From: Bacteroidales bacterium
Lineage (GTDB): Bacteria > Bacteroidota > Bacteroidia > Bacteroidales > VadinHA17
Direction: 5' to 3'
DNA length: 9,066 nucleotides
Assembly (NCBI GenBank): GCA_029935275.1
Contig: JAOZKQ010000074.1
Location: forward strand, 1-9,066
The position numbers were made by a program, and so were the translations under genes. Below the pieces are notes generated by a model. That model worked only from the letters and a program-made list of their open reading frames with translations. It was not told where the DNA came from and ran no database searches. Shown in pieces: positions 1-7,605 of the stretch. The first letter of the stretch is position 1; every line of letters begins with the position of its first letter.

Positions 1-212
1 TGAACCTCCAACGCACCATGAACGAGGTAGAATCACAAATCTCAGCTTCCCGCCGGGCTTATAATGCGGCAGTTACCGATTTTAATAACGGGGTACAAAT
101 GTTTCCCAGCAGCATTATTGCCGGCATGATGAAGCTCTCCACTAAAAAAGTATTTGAAATACCCGAAGTGGAACGTCAGAATGTAAATGCCAAAGATTTA
201 TTTAACAGTTAA
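1..212 (+). CDS. lemA: LemA family protein, C-terminal part (5' end outside window)
   Basis: This is the last 69 or so codons of a gene that begins left of the window. The frame is open from base 3 (residues NLQRTMNEVESQ) and ends with TAA at 210-212. The Met at 18-20 is internal, not the start, because the family pattern runs on upstream of it. What is seen is the typical LemA C-terminal helix: an LQ..MNEVE..I..SRRAYN segment, then AVTDFNNGVQMFPSSIIAGM, then a short tail with an F.IPEVE-like motif. LemA proteins usually have one N-terminal membrane helix followed by a long helical bundle; that part is missing here. Their biochemical role is poorly defined, so none is assigned. A DUF3137 gene follows on the same strand after 41-86 bp, a pairing I recall as common, so the two are probably co-transcribed. 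Family call fairly sure; function unknown. Confidence 0.85.
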   Translation, partial: NLQRTMNEVESQISASRRAYNAAVTDFNNGVQMFPSSIIAGMMKLSTKKVFEIPEVERQNVNAKDLFNS

Positions 213-244
213 ACATTTCGACAAAATATTTTTCAAAAACGAAA

Positions 245-261
245 CGGGACAATATGTCCCG
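245..261. repeat. Perfect 7-bp inverted repeat overlapping a candidate start codon
   Basis: The arms CGGGACA (245-251) and TGTCCCG (255-261) are perfect reverse complements around a 3-base spacer. The ATG at 254-256, the most upstream in-frame start of the DUF3137 gene, lies at the spacer and right arm. In RNA this would be a short GC-rich hairpin that hides that ATG. It could equally be an operator half-site pair or a chance palindrome. It is not a terminator, because no T-run follows. Confidence 0.5.
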
Positions 262-298
262 GGAATTACCATTAACGATACAATCATTTAATATATCT

Positions 299-1264
299 AT
301 GAAGTCAATCGATGAATTACACAAACTATACGAGAACCAGCTAAAACCAAATCTGATTTCACTTGAGAATCAAAGAAAGAACCTGAAAAATAAATATATA
401 TTCTATGGACTGGGTATTGTCCTTTCCTCCCTCATGGTTTTCTTTTTTAGTAAACAAAATTCAATTATTTTATATATTGGAATAGCTGGTATTATCACAT
501 TTATCATTCTGTTTTTCATGCTAAAGAAAGCCAAAAACCTATATCGTCATAATTTTAAGGTAAATGTGGTTAAAGAAATTATTCAACTAATTAATCCGGA
601 ATGGAGTTATGAACCAAATGGCCGAATATCGGAGTCAAATTACAGAAACAGTAATTTGTTTCCAAGCCATTATGACCGGTATAAGGGTGATGACCTGGTA
701 AGCGGGATCATTGAAAAAACTGATTTCCGTTTTTCGGAATTACATACCGAGTACAAAACCGTTACTACAGATAAGGATGGAAAAAGAACAGAACAATGGC
801 ATACTATTTTTAAAGGGCTTTTTGCCCATGCTGATTTTAATAAAGAGATTAAAGGTGAAACCCTTGTATTACCTGATACAGCTGAAAAACTGTTTGGAAA
901 CTTTGGTAAAAAACTACAATCTGCCAGTGGAAGGGGAAAACTAATCAAACTCGAAAACACTGAATTTGAGAAACAGTTCGTAGTTTATGGTTCAGATCAG
1001 GTTGAAGCCCGCTATATCCTTACACCTACCATGATGGAGGCTATGGTCAGGATTAAAAAGAAATACAACAAAAATGTTCATTTTGCATTTTCCGGTAGCA
1101 GGGTATATATGGCTATTAGTTTTAGTAAAGACCTTTTTGAACCCCGGGTGTTTAAATCAGGGGTTCGTTTTGAAGATATGGAGCAAATGAATGAACAGTT
1201 TAGCATCATTCAAACCATAATACATGAAATGAACCTGAATACCCGGATTTGGACGAAGGATTAA
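299..1264 (+). CDS. DUF3137 domain-containing membrane protein
   Basis: The frame is open from an ATG at 254, but the ATG at 299 is preferred. It gives 321 residues starting MKSIDELHKLYENQL, which resembles the usual start of this family, while the 254 ATG sits inside a GC hairpin and adds 15 residues with no family likeness. Numbered from 299, a charged helix (about 1-33) is followed by two hydrophobic membrane segments (about 34-51 and 55-75) joined by a very short turn. A soluble domain of some 245 residues then carries the family features: an aromatic NPEWSYEP stretch, a DLVSG..E.TDFRFSELH strand pattern, FKGLFAHADFN, and a C-terminal RVYMAISF/LFEPRVF region. The topology suggests a helical hairpin in the inner membrane with a cytoplasmic domain. 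It lies directly behind lemA, probably in one operon, and faces purM. No catalytic motif is recognisable and the function is unknown. Confidence 0.85.
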   Translation: MKSIDELHKLYENQLKPNLISLENQRKNLKNKYIFYGLGIVLSSLMVFFFSKQNSIILYIGIAGIITFIILFFMLKKAKNLYRHNFKVNVVKEIIQLINPEWSYEPNGRISESNYRNSNLFPSHYDRYKGDDLVSGIIEKTDFRFSELHTEYKTVTTDKDGKRTEQWHTIFKGLFAHADFNKEIKGETLVLPDTAEKLFGNFGKKLQSASGRGKLIKLENTEFEKQFVVYGSDQVEARYILTPTMMEAMVRIKKKYNKNVHFAFSGSRVYMAISFSKDLFEPRVFKSGVRFEDMEQMNEQFSIIQTIIHEMNLNTRIWTKD

Positions 1265-1321
1265 GGGTCACTGGAAATGGTAAAATTATTTGTTCCTTCC
1301 TAAGCTGGTCAAGTCAGAAAA

Positions 1322-1360
1322 TAGATTACTAAAAATTTAATTTGAGATAATTGTAATCTA
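1322..1360. repeat. 8-bp inverted repeat downstream of the DUF3137 gene
   Basis: TAGATTAC (1322-1329) and GTAATCTA (1353-1360) are perfect reverse complements separated by 23 AT-rich bases. The pair lies about 60 bp after the DUF3137 stop. No T-run follows on either strand, so it is at best a weak 3'-end structure and may be chance in AT-rich DNA. Confidence 0.3.
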
Positions 1361-1374
1361 ACACTTCGCAAGTT

Positions 1375-1448
1375 GTTTATCTGTTTATGCGTTTATTTGT
1401 TTATATCTGCACTTTAAGGAAAACGAATAAACAGTTAAACGAATAAAC
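1375..1448. repeat. 8-bp-periodic GTTTAT repeats with an inverted ATAAAC arm
   Basis: GTTTAT occurs four times in exact 8-bp phase (1375, 1383, 1391, 1399). After a spacer of about 15-20 bases, the opposite arm carries ATAAAC at 1427 and 1443, with a variant TTAAAC exactly between them at 1435, again in 8-bp phase. The arms therefore pair over about 29 bases with a few mismatches. The element sits midway between the converging DUF3137 and purM genes and could fold on either transcript, so a bidirectional transcript-end role is plausible but unproven. Runs of GTTTAT-type units in non-coding gaps are something I recall from other Bacteroidota genomes. Confidence 0.6.
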
Positions 1449-1528
1449 ATTTTGATATCCATAAAAGATATTTTGCCAAAAAACGCACAGCCTGCTCAGT
1501 TTTTTCGGGGAATGCTAGAAATAATAGC

Positions 1529-2692
1529 CTAATACTGAAATACCCCGAACTCCGAATGTATGGTCAGTGTCTTCCCTGAGTTTCTATTGCAATGACCAAT
1601 GATCCGGGCATCCACATCAAACTCCCTGGAAATGGAAATAATTTCACCGGCCAGATCTTTTGGAACATACAATTCAAAACGGTGTCCCATATTGTAAACC
1701 TTATACATCTCCTGCCAGGAAGTACCGGATTGCTCCTGAATAATCCGGAACAAGGGAGGCACAGGAAACATATTATCTTTAACAATATGTAGATTTCTCA
1801 CGAAATTAAGAACTTTAGTCTGAGCCCCTCCTGAACAATGGATCATTCCATGAATATCATAGCGAAAAAGACCTAAAATCTTTTGTATAATGGGTGCATA
1901 AGTCCGGGTAGGTGATAAAACCAGTTTACCAGCAGTAATACCTATATCCTTAATTTCTTCTGCCAGCCTATATTTTCCGGAATAAACCAGATCTTCAGGA
2001 ACGAGTGGGTCAAAACTTTCAGGATATTTCTCTGCCAGATAATGATGGAAAACATCGTGGCGGGCTGAAGTAAGCCCGTTGCTACCCATCCCCCCATTAT
2101 ACTCTTTTTCATAACTTGCTTTTCCAGAAGAAGAAAGGCCAACAATAACATCACCCGGCTGAATATCTGAATTATCAATAACTTCAGAGCGCTTCATCCT
2201 TGAAGTAACTGTAGAATCCACAATAATTGTACGCACCAGATCTCCCACATCAGCAGTTTCACCCCCGGTGGAATAAATAGAAACTCCCATTTCACGAAGT
2301 TCTTCCAGCACCTCTTCGGTGCCCTTAATAATGGCTGAAATTACTTCTCCCGGAATAAGATTTTTATTCCGGCCAATGGTTGATGATAACAGAATATTTT
2401 TTGTTGCACCCACACAAAGCAGGTCATCAAGATTCATTACTATGGCGTCCTGGGCTATACCTTTCCAAACATTCAGATCTCCTGTTTCTTTCCAGTACAA
2501 GTATGCAAGGGATGATTTAGTTCCGGCACCGTCCGCATGCATGATATTACAATATTCTGAATCACCTCCAAGAATATCAGGTACAATTTTACAAAAAGCA
2601 TTCGGGAAAATACCTTTATCTACCCCGGCTATAGCATTATGGACATCTTCTTTTGAGGCCGAAACTCCTCTGCGGGCATATCTATCATCCAT
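1529..2692 (-). CDS. purM: Phosphoribosylformylglycinamidine cyclo-ligase (AIR synthase), Bacteroidales-type
   Basis: PurM closes the imidazole ring in cytoplasmic de novo purine synthesis: FGAM plus ATP gives AIR, ADP and phosphate. The frame is open to an ATG at 2740 (403 residues), but the ATG at 2692 is preferred. It yields 387 residues beginning MDDRYARRGVSASKEDV, where the Bacteroidales proteins I remember begin, while the 16 extra residues resemble nothing in the family. Numbered from 2692, visible motifs are HADGAGTK (52-59), equivalent to the GVGTK nucleotide/metal loop, a DDLLCVGA stretch, STGGETADVGD (141-151), SGGAQTK (287-293) and YNMGHR (333-338). Both AIRS N-terminal and C-terminal halves are complete, and the conserved SEFG.F.Y tail is present. 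The form is longer than the roughly 345-residue enterobacterial enzyme, as is normal for this phylum. The PorE-like gene ends 80 bp upstream, so co-transcription is likely. Confidence 0.97.
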   Translation of the reverse strand: MDDRYARRGVSASKEDVHNAIAGVDKGIFPNAFCKIVPDILGGDSEYCNIMHADGAGTKSSLAYLYWKETGDLNVWKGIAQDAIVMNLDDLLCVGATKNILLSSTIGRNKNLIPGEVISAIIKGTEEVLEELREMGVSIYSTGGETADVGDLVRTIIVDSTVTSRMKRSEVIDNSDIQPGDVIVGLSSSGKASYEKEYNGGMGSNGLTSARHDVFHHYLAEKYPESFDPLVPEDLVYSGKYRLAEEIKDIGITAGKLVLSPTRTYAPIIQKILGLFRYDIHGMIHCSGGAQTKVLNFVRNLHIVKDNMFPVPPLFRIIQEQSGTSWQEMYKVYNMGHRFELYVPKDLAGEIISISREFDVDARIIGHCNRNSGKTLTIHSEFGVFQY

Positions 2693-2772
2693 AATAACTA
2701 AAATTTCTTCTAAAGAAAATTGAAACTCATGGTTTAACAAAAAACAGGCATCGAAATGAAATCACAAAAAAA

Positions 2773-4767
2773 CTACTGATTACTTGTCTCCGGCACATAA
2801 TCAGTTCTAAGCACTTTCATCTCTGTTCTTCTGTTTATCTGGTGGCAAATTTCCTGTTCATCCTGAATTGATAATGCATTAATAAATTTAGCATCAAGTA
2901 CATCTCCTTCTTTCAGAAAATCGTAAAGTTTTGCTGTTTTAGCATCCACAAGCCTGGGCTGTGCTTCACCATAACCTTTTGCTGTTAACCGGTCACTGGC
3001 AATTTCTTTGCTGATCAGATAATTAATAACAGACTGCGCCCTTTTCTGAGATAACTGCTGGTTAAAGGCTTCTGTATCCCTGTTATCTGTATGTGATCCC
3101 AGCTCAATCGTAATATTGGGGTTATCATTCAAAACTTCCACTAATTTATCCAATGCAACCATAGATTCAGGCCTCAGGTCCCATTTTCCAAAATCATAAA
3201 AAATATTAGGCAACTCTATAGGTTTATCAATTGAAGCCATTTCCAGCGTCATCCTGTAATCTTTGCTCTCCGCCTGACCTTTTGTAGTCTCCCTACCTTT
3301 AGAGTTCAGGTAACCCTCCTTGGATGCAAGAAAAATATAATCAGTATTTGGTTTAAGGTTAAACCTGAAAGTACCATTACCACTTGTTTTATTATCCAAT
3401 GTAGTACCATCACTTCCAATCAGTTTGACATTTGCATCAGGAATAGTTGATTCTGTTTTATGATCTACTACAAGCCCTCGGATAGTAAACATTAAAGGAG
3501 GTAAGGAAAAGGCAAATATATCATCATTACCTTTCCCTTTACGGGTAGAACTAAAAAAGCCCCTTTCGGTTTCATCTTCAAAGACAATTCCAAAATCATC
3601 GGCAGATGAGTTAATCGGATATCTCATATTTTCAACATTCCAACTTCCGCCAGATTCTTCAACAGCCCTGAAAATATCAAGTCCCCCCATTCCCATATGC
3701 CCGTCGGAAGAAAAATAAATACTCCCATCCTTATGAAAATAAGGAAACATTTCATTCCCCACTGTATTAATATCTTCACCCATATTCTCAGGTTGGCTCC
3801 AATCAGATGACACACCCTGACGCGTTACTTTCCATATATCATGACCACCATAGCCACCAGCCATATCTGCAACAAACAAAAGGGTAAAACCATCTTTGGA
3901 AATAGCCGGATGTGCCGTAACCAGACTGTCTGACAGCAAACCTAAGGATTCAGGCCTGGACCAGCCATCACCAGTTCTTGAAGTCTCCATTATCTGGCAA
4001 CCTAGCCGTTCTCTTTTGCTAACTTCACATCTCGTAAAATACATCGTATTATAATCAGCAGTAAAAGAAGGGGTGCCTTCTTCAAACTCGGTATTAATTT
4101 TTGAATCGAGCGGAACAGGAACGCCCCATTTACCTTTTCTGTCCATTTTTGTTGTAAAAATATCACTAAATTCCTGTCCGGTAGCTCCATGGATTTTATT
4201 TCCATCTGAATCGTCCCTGGAAGAAGTAAAATAAACAACCTGATAATCGTCTCTGGCATATGCCGGACTAAAATCTCTTCCCCTCGAATTAAAATATTTC
4301 ATATCCTGGATTACATACCCCATTTCATTTTCCTGCCATTGCATAGATAACTCACATGATTTGGCTCCCAAAGCTCCCCGGGGGTCATCAGGCACCAGCT
4401 CCTGATATCTCTTAAATTCAATACCAGCATCCTCGTATTTCCCATTTTTTTTCATACTCTCAGCATAATGGAGAACTGCTATTGGATCAGGGTAATTTCT
4501 GCCCACAGCTTTTTTATACCATAATTCAGCTTTCTCCGGAGAATTTGTGAGCCTGTAGCACTCCGCAATTTTAAAAACAGCATCGGTTTTTAATTCTTTA
4601 TTTTGCAAGGCTGCATAAGCCTCCTTATAAAGGTCAATGGCATCATAATACTCACCAGCATCATAAGCATCGATCGCTTTTTGCAATTTCTTTTTTTGCC
4701 CATTAGCATCAGGCGTAATCAATAATAAAATAAAAAATGCAAAAAATAGCGTGTTAATAAATTTCAT
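2773..4767 (-). CDS. PorE-like OmpA-family protein (TPR, beta-propeller, carboxypeptidase-regulatory and OmpA-C domains)
   Basis: This 664-residue exported protein has a signal peptide (about 1-23, hydrophobic FFAFFILLLIT, likely cleavage ANG/QKKK). TPR-like helices follow (about 25-140, with AIDAYDAGEYYDAIDLYKEA and similar units), then PD40-type beta-propeller blades (about 160-420: FSPAYARDD, GTPSFTADYNTMYFT, HPAISKDGFTLLFVAD, MFPYFHKDGSIYFSS). Next are a carboxypeptidase-regulatory-like domain (about 427-510) and an OmpA C-terminal domain (about 520-655). The peptidoglycan-binding pair is intact: Asp561 in HTDN and Arg576 in KRAQSV, 15 residues apart. This domain order matches PorE, the type IX secretion component described in Porphyromonas gingivalis, which is thought to tie the outer-membrane machinery to peptidoglycan. 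Unlike my recollection of that lipoprotein, no Cys lipobox is present. The phylum has paralogues with this architecture, so PorE orthology is tentative. No convincing promoter match was found upstream; purM follows closely downstream. Confidence 0.85.
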   Translation of the reverse strand: MKFINTLFFAFFILLLITPDANGQKKKLQKAIDAYDAGEYYDAIDLYKEAYAALQNKELKTDAVFKIAECYRLTNSPEKAELWYKKAVGRNYPDPIAVLHYAESMKKNGKYEDAGIEFKRYQELVPDDPRGALGAKSCELSMQWQENEMGYVIQDMKYFNSRGRDFSPAYARDDYQVVYFTSSRDDSDGNKIHGATGQEFSDIFTTKMDRKGKWGVPVPLDSKINTEFEEGTPSFTADYNTMYFTRCEVSKRERLGCQIMETSRTGDGWSRPESLGLLSDSLVTAHPAISKDGFTLLFVADMAGGYGGHDIWKVTRQGVSSDWSQPENMGEDINTVGNEMFPYFHKDGSIYFSSDGHMGMGGLDIFRAVEESGGSWNVENMRYPINSSADDFGIVFEDETERGFFSSTRKGKGNDDIFAFSLPPLMFTIRGLVVDHKTESTIPDANVKLIGSDGTTLDNKTSGNGTFRFNLKPNTDYIFLASKEGYLNSKGRETTKGQAESKDYRMTLEMASIDKPIELPNIFYDFGKWDLRPESMVALDKLVEVLNDNPNITIELGSHTDNRDTEAFNQQLSQKRAQSVINYLISKEIASDRLTAKGYGEAQPRLVDAKTAKLYDFLKEGDVLDAKFINALSIQDEQEICHQINRRTEMKVLRTDYVPETSNQ

Positions 4768-5081
4768 TATTTATAAATTTATTCTTAATGGTCAATAAAA
4801 CCGGTACGGGCACAGGCCAAATACTGTAATGAAAACAAATCTTTTCCCAAATTACATATTTCTAAATACCCCTTTTCTATTGTAATTCTCAACCAAACTG
4901 AACAACAAATGCTCAGCCAGAGTTGTAATAATAACGAAAGGTAAAAGTAAATATTTTTATCTTATATAAAAAGAGTTGACTTTTATTCTAATAATATTAC
5001 TCAAACCCACCAAATAACAAGCAAAAGCCCCGGAATTAAAATTTCCGGGGCTTTCTAAATCTATGATTAACAGGCCTGATA
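4768..5081. other. Intergenic gap between glnN and the PorE-like gene
   Basis: This gap of 314 bp must hold the 3' end of the glnN transcript (hairpin listed separately) and the promoter of the PorE-like gene. A search by eye for the Bacteroidota -7 element (TAnnTTTG on the - strand) found only one-mismatch candidates, for example at 4836-4843, without a matching -33 element. A short GC-rich patch (4801-4819, containing CCGGTACGGG and GGCACAGGCC-like bases) lies about 35-50 bp before the start codon and would be in the leader. No reading frame or RNA gene is visible. Confidence 0.5.
5024..5054 (-). terminator. Rho-independent-type terminator of glnN
   Basis: A perfect 12-bp GC-rich stem (AAAGCCCCGGAA at 5024-5035 and TTCCGGGGCTTT at 5043-5054) with a 7-base loop begins 27 bp past the glnN stop codon. 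On the - strand the stem ends in a T-run (TTTT, then GCTTGTTATTTG), which is modest but T-rich. Position and strength fit the end of the glnN transcript. Confidence 0.85.
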
Positions 5082-7271
5082 TTATCTAGTAAACAAGAGT
5101 TCCCTGTATTTTGGCAAAGGCCAAATTTCATTATCCACCATTAATTCCAATTTATCAATTTCATATCTGATCTTGTCAAAGAACGGCCTTACTTTTTCAT
5201 CATATTGAATAGCTTTATCTTTCTCGGATGTAACTTTATTTGCCACTTTTCGTTCTTCTATCATTTTATTTACCAGCTTTTTAATCGTTGAAATACGGAA
5301 AGAGACCTCCTTTATTAACTCTAATCTTGCACCAGCCATATCATTAAATTCTTCTTTTGAGAAAAGATCTTTAAGTCCCTGAACATTTTCAAGAAGAGTA
5401 TTCTGATAGGTAATAGCTGTTGGCACAATATGGTTAATTGCCAAATCACCCAACACCCTTGCCTCAATCTGAATTTTCTTTGTAAACTTTTCATACTCCA
5501 CCTCTACACGGCCTTCCAACTCGGCATCGATAAATATACCATTCCCAATAAGCACTTTCTTAGACTGCTCAGTCAAATATTTTTCAATTGATTCAGGTAC
5601 GCTTATTATATTTGTCAAGCCTCTTTTCTTTGCCTCCTTTTCCCACTCTTCACTATAGCCATCACCTTCGAATCTAATATTTTCCGATTCCAAAATATAC
5701 CTTTTCATGATCTGAAAAATAGCTTCATCTTTTTTAATTCCTTTTTCAATTAATTGATCTACATCTACTTTAAAATCTTTCAATTGATTTGCCATAGCGG
5801 CATTCAATGCGATCATAGAAGTAGAACAATTCGCAGCTGAACCAACTGCCCTGAATTCAAAACGATTTCCCGTGAAAGCAAAAGGGGATGTCCGGTTTCT
5901 GTCTGTATTATCCAGTAAGATTTCCGGAATTTTACCTATACCCAATTTTAATTCAGTCTTTTCATCCGGTGTCATTTTCCTATCTGTCACTTTTTCAACC
6001 AGTTCATCCAGAATTTCTGTTAATTTAGAACCAAGGAATACTGAAATAATGGCCGGGGGAGCTTCATTGGCACCTAATCTGTGTGAATTACCTGCTGTAA
6101 GGATACTTGCCCTTAACAAATCCTGGTTATCATACACAGCTTTTACAACATTAACCAGAAAAGCAAGAAACTGAAGGTTCCCTTTTGGATTCTTTCCCGG
6201 CGACAATAAATTCACACCGGTATCTGTGGCAATCGACCAGTTATTATGTTTACCTGAGCCGTTGATTCCGGCAAAGGGCTTTTCATGAAACAGGACCCTG
6301 AAATCATGACGACGTGCCACTCTTTTCATCACATCCATCACCAGTTGGTTATGGTCATTGGCCAGGTTCACTTCTTCAAATATAGGGGCACATTCAAACT
6401 GATTAGGGGCCACCTCATTATGCCTGGTTTTTACCGGTATCCCTAATTTATAGGCTTCAATCTCAAAATCTTTCATAAATGCACCAGCCCTCTCAGGAAT
6501 GGACCCAAAATAATGATCATCTAATTGTTGGTCTTTTGATGACTGATGACCCATTAATGTACGGCCGGTGAGGATCAGGTCAGGACGGGAATTAAATAAG
6601 GCATTATCAATCAGGAAATACTCCTGCTCCCATCCAAGGTTTGCATATACTTTTGTAACATTCTTGTCAAAATACTGGCAGACATCAACAGCTGCTTTAT
6701 CCAGTGCATTCATCGTTTTTAATAAAGGTACTTTATAATCCAGTGCAACTCCTGTATATGAAACAAAAACTGTGGGAATACATAAAGTCGTATCTACAAT
6801 AAAAGCCGGACTTGAAACATCCCAGGCGGTATATCCTCTTGCTTCAAATGTATTTCTAAGACCTCCACTTGGAAAACTTGAGGCATCTGGCTCTTGCTGG
6901 GCTAAAAGTTTTCCTGAGAAATTTTCAATAATATCTCCGGAAACTCCAAATTCAATAAAAGCATCATGCTTCTCAGCAGTCCCATCAGTAAGCGGATGAA
7001 ACCAGTGTGTATAATGTGTGGCCCCCATTCCTGCAGCCCAGGCCCTCATGCCGGTTGCTATCTGTTCAGCCATCTTCCTGTCAATTGAACTACCTTCGTC
7101 AATAGCGGTTAATACGCTTCTGAAAGCCTCCCGATTTAAGAACTTTTCCATTTTTGGCATATCAAAAACGTTAACACCAAAATAATCTGAAACTTCATTT
7201 GAAGGAAATTCTACTTTTTGAGGTTTTCTTGAAAACACTTCCTCTAATGCTTTAAATCTTAATTCTGCCAT
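5082..7271 (-). CDS. glnN: Type III glutamine synthetase
   Basis: GlnN makes glutamine from glutamate, ammonia and ATP in the cytoplasm; GSIII enzymes are large dodecamers typical of Bacteroidota and some cyanobacteria. The protein is 729 residues, the length I recall for the Bacteroides fragilis enzyme, and matches it end to end from MAELRFKALEE to LPKYRELLF. Visible motifs: THYTHWFHPLTDGTAEKHD (85-103), GWEQEYFLID (213-222) with metal-binding glutamates, RHNEVAPNQFE (283-293), the signature HEKPFAGINGSGKHNNWS (329-346, His342 in the active-site loop), and NRTSPFAFTGNRFEFRAVGS (459-478). The C-terminal helical extension (about 560-729) special to GSIII is complete. Nothing is truncated. The gene is monocistronic by layout: 589 bp of non-coding DNA precedes it, with a -7-like box close to the start, and a strong hairpin follows. 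No PII or ammonium-transporter gene lies beside it in this window. Confidence 0.98.
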   Translation of the reverse strand: MAELRFKALEEVFSRKPQKVEFPSNEVSDYFGVNVFDMPKMEKFLNREAFRSVLTAIDEGSSIDRKMAEQIATGMRAWAAGMGATHYTHWFHPLTDGTAEKHDAFIEFGVSGDIIENFSGKLLAQQEPDASSFPSGGLRNTFEARGYTAWDVSSPAFIVDTTLCIPTVFVSYTGVALDYKVPLLKTMNALDKAAVDVCQYFDKNVTKVYANLGWEQEYFLIDNALFNSRPDLILTGRTLMGHQSSKDQQLDDHYFGSIPERAGAFMKDFEIEAYKLGIPVKTRHNEVAPNQFECAPIFEEVNLANDHNQLVMDVMKRVARRHDFRVLFHEKPFAGINGSGKHNNWSIATDTGVNLLSPGKNPKGNLQFLAFLVNVVKAVYDNQDLLRASILTAGNSHRLGANEAPPAIISVFLGSKLTEILDELVEKVTDRKMTPDEKTELKLGIGKIPEILLDNTDRNRTSPFAFTGNRFEFRAVGSAANCSTSMIALNAAMANQLKDFKVDVDQLIEKGIKKDEAIFQIMKRYILESENIRFEGDGYSEEWEKEAKKRGLTNIISVPESIEKYLTEQSKKVLIGNGIFIDAELEGRVEVEYEKFTKKIQIEARVLGDLAINHIVPTAITYQNTLLENVQGLKDLFSKEEFNDMAGARLELIKEVSFRISTIKKLVNKMIEERKVANKVTSEKDKAIQYDEKVRPFFDKIRYEIDKLELMVDNEIWPLPKYRELLFTR

Positions 7272-7302
7272 GTAATAAAATATTTATATTAGTAATTGGG
7301 GG

Positions 7303-7310
7303 CAAAAATA
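7303..7310 (-). promoter_or_regulatory. Candidate Bacteroidota -7 promoter element for glnN
   Basis: Read on the - strand the eight bases are TATTTTTG, a full match to the TAnnTTTG consensus of the primary Bacteroidota sigma factor. The site lies 31 bp before the glnN ATG, giving a leader of about 25 bases. No good TTTG -33 element is seen at the expected distance; only a weak TTG (7325-7327) is nearby. In AT-rich DNA such a match can arise by chance. Confidence 0.4.
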
Positions 7311-7326
7311 ATATTTTTAAAATACA

Positions 7327-7385
7327 ACCCCATTAAAAATAGGGGTATTTTCTATTCTTTTATACTTTTTTATTCAATACCCCCT
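7327..7385. repeat. Three C4/G4 half-sites upstream of glnN
   Basis: ACCCC (7327-7331), AGGGGTATT (7341-7349) and AATACCCCCT (7376-7385) stand out in otherwise very AT-rich DNA. The first and second can pair as a 5-bp stem; the second and third form a longer inverted repeat with one extra C. They lie just upstream of the candidate -7 box of glnN, where a nitrogen regulator could bind, but no known operator is recognised. Confidence 0.35.
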
Positions 7386-7485
7386 AATTTATAATGAATA
7401 AACGGAAGTATTGATGGTATTTGTCAATTTATAGCAAAAATAATTGAAAACTGAAAATGGTTAAGAGGGTTGAAGGGATCATGGT

Positions 7486-7605
7486 TCAGGGTTCAAATTA
7501 TTTTGGGTCAATGGGAAAGTTCAAATTGAATATCGAATATCGAATATCGATCAACGATTTATGAAGGTAAATTATCAGGGTTCAGTAATCAAAGTTCAAA
7601 AGTTC
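7486..7605. repeat. Degenerate intergenic repeats: GAATATC heptamers and GGGTTCA/GTTCAAA words
   Basis: GAATATC is repeated three times without interruption, plus two further bases, at 7528-7550. The 10-mer TCAGGGTTCA occurs at 7486-7495 and 7575-7584, and AGTTCAAA-type words recur around 7518-7525 and 7592-7604. The stretch is G+A-rich on the + strand and non-coding. I recall similar heptamer and GTTCAAA runs between genes of other Bacteroidota; their origin is unclear to me. Confidence 0.6.

Noticed and set aside
18..212. A complete 64-residue small gene at the left edge
   Set aside because: The frame is open to the edge of the window and the residues before the ATG continue the LemA pattern, so it is the tail of a larger gene.
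670..960. 96-residue open frame on the - strand opposite the DUF3137 gene
   Set aside because: It lies wholly inside a well-supported gene and its residues resemble no family; the same holds for the other frames overlapping purM, the PorE-like gene, glnN and DUF4412.
1506..1548. CGGGG...CCCCG stem at the purM 3' end as a terminator
   Set aside because: The stem is only 5 bp with a loop of about 30 bases, one arm lies inside the purM coding region, and on the purM strand it is followed by A's rather than T's.
4968..5000. TTGACT...TATTAC-like promoter on the + strand
   Set aside because: No + strand gene follows, and Bacteroidota do not use the -35 TTGACA type of promoter as their main form.
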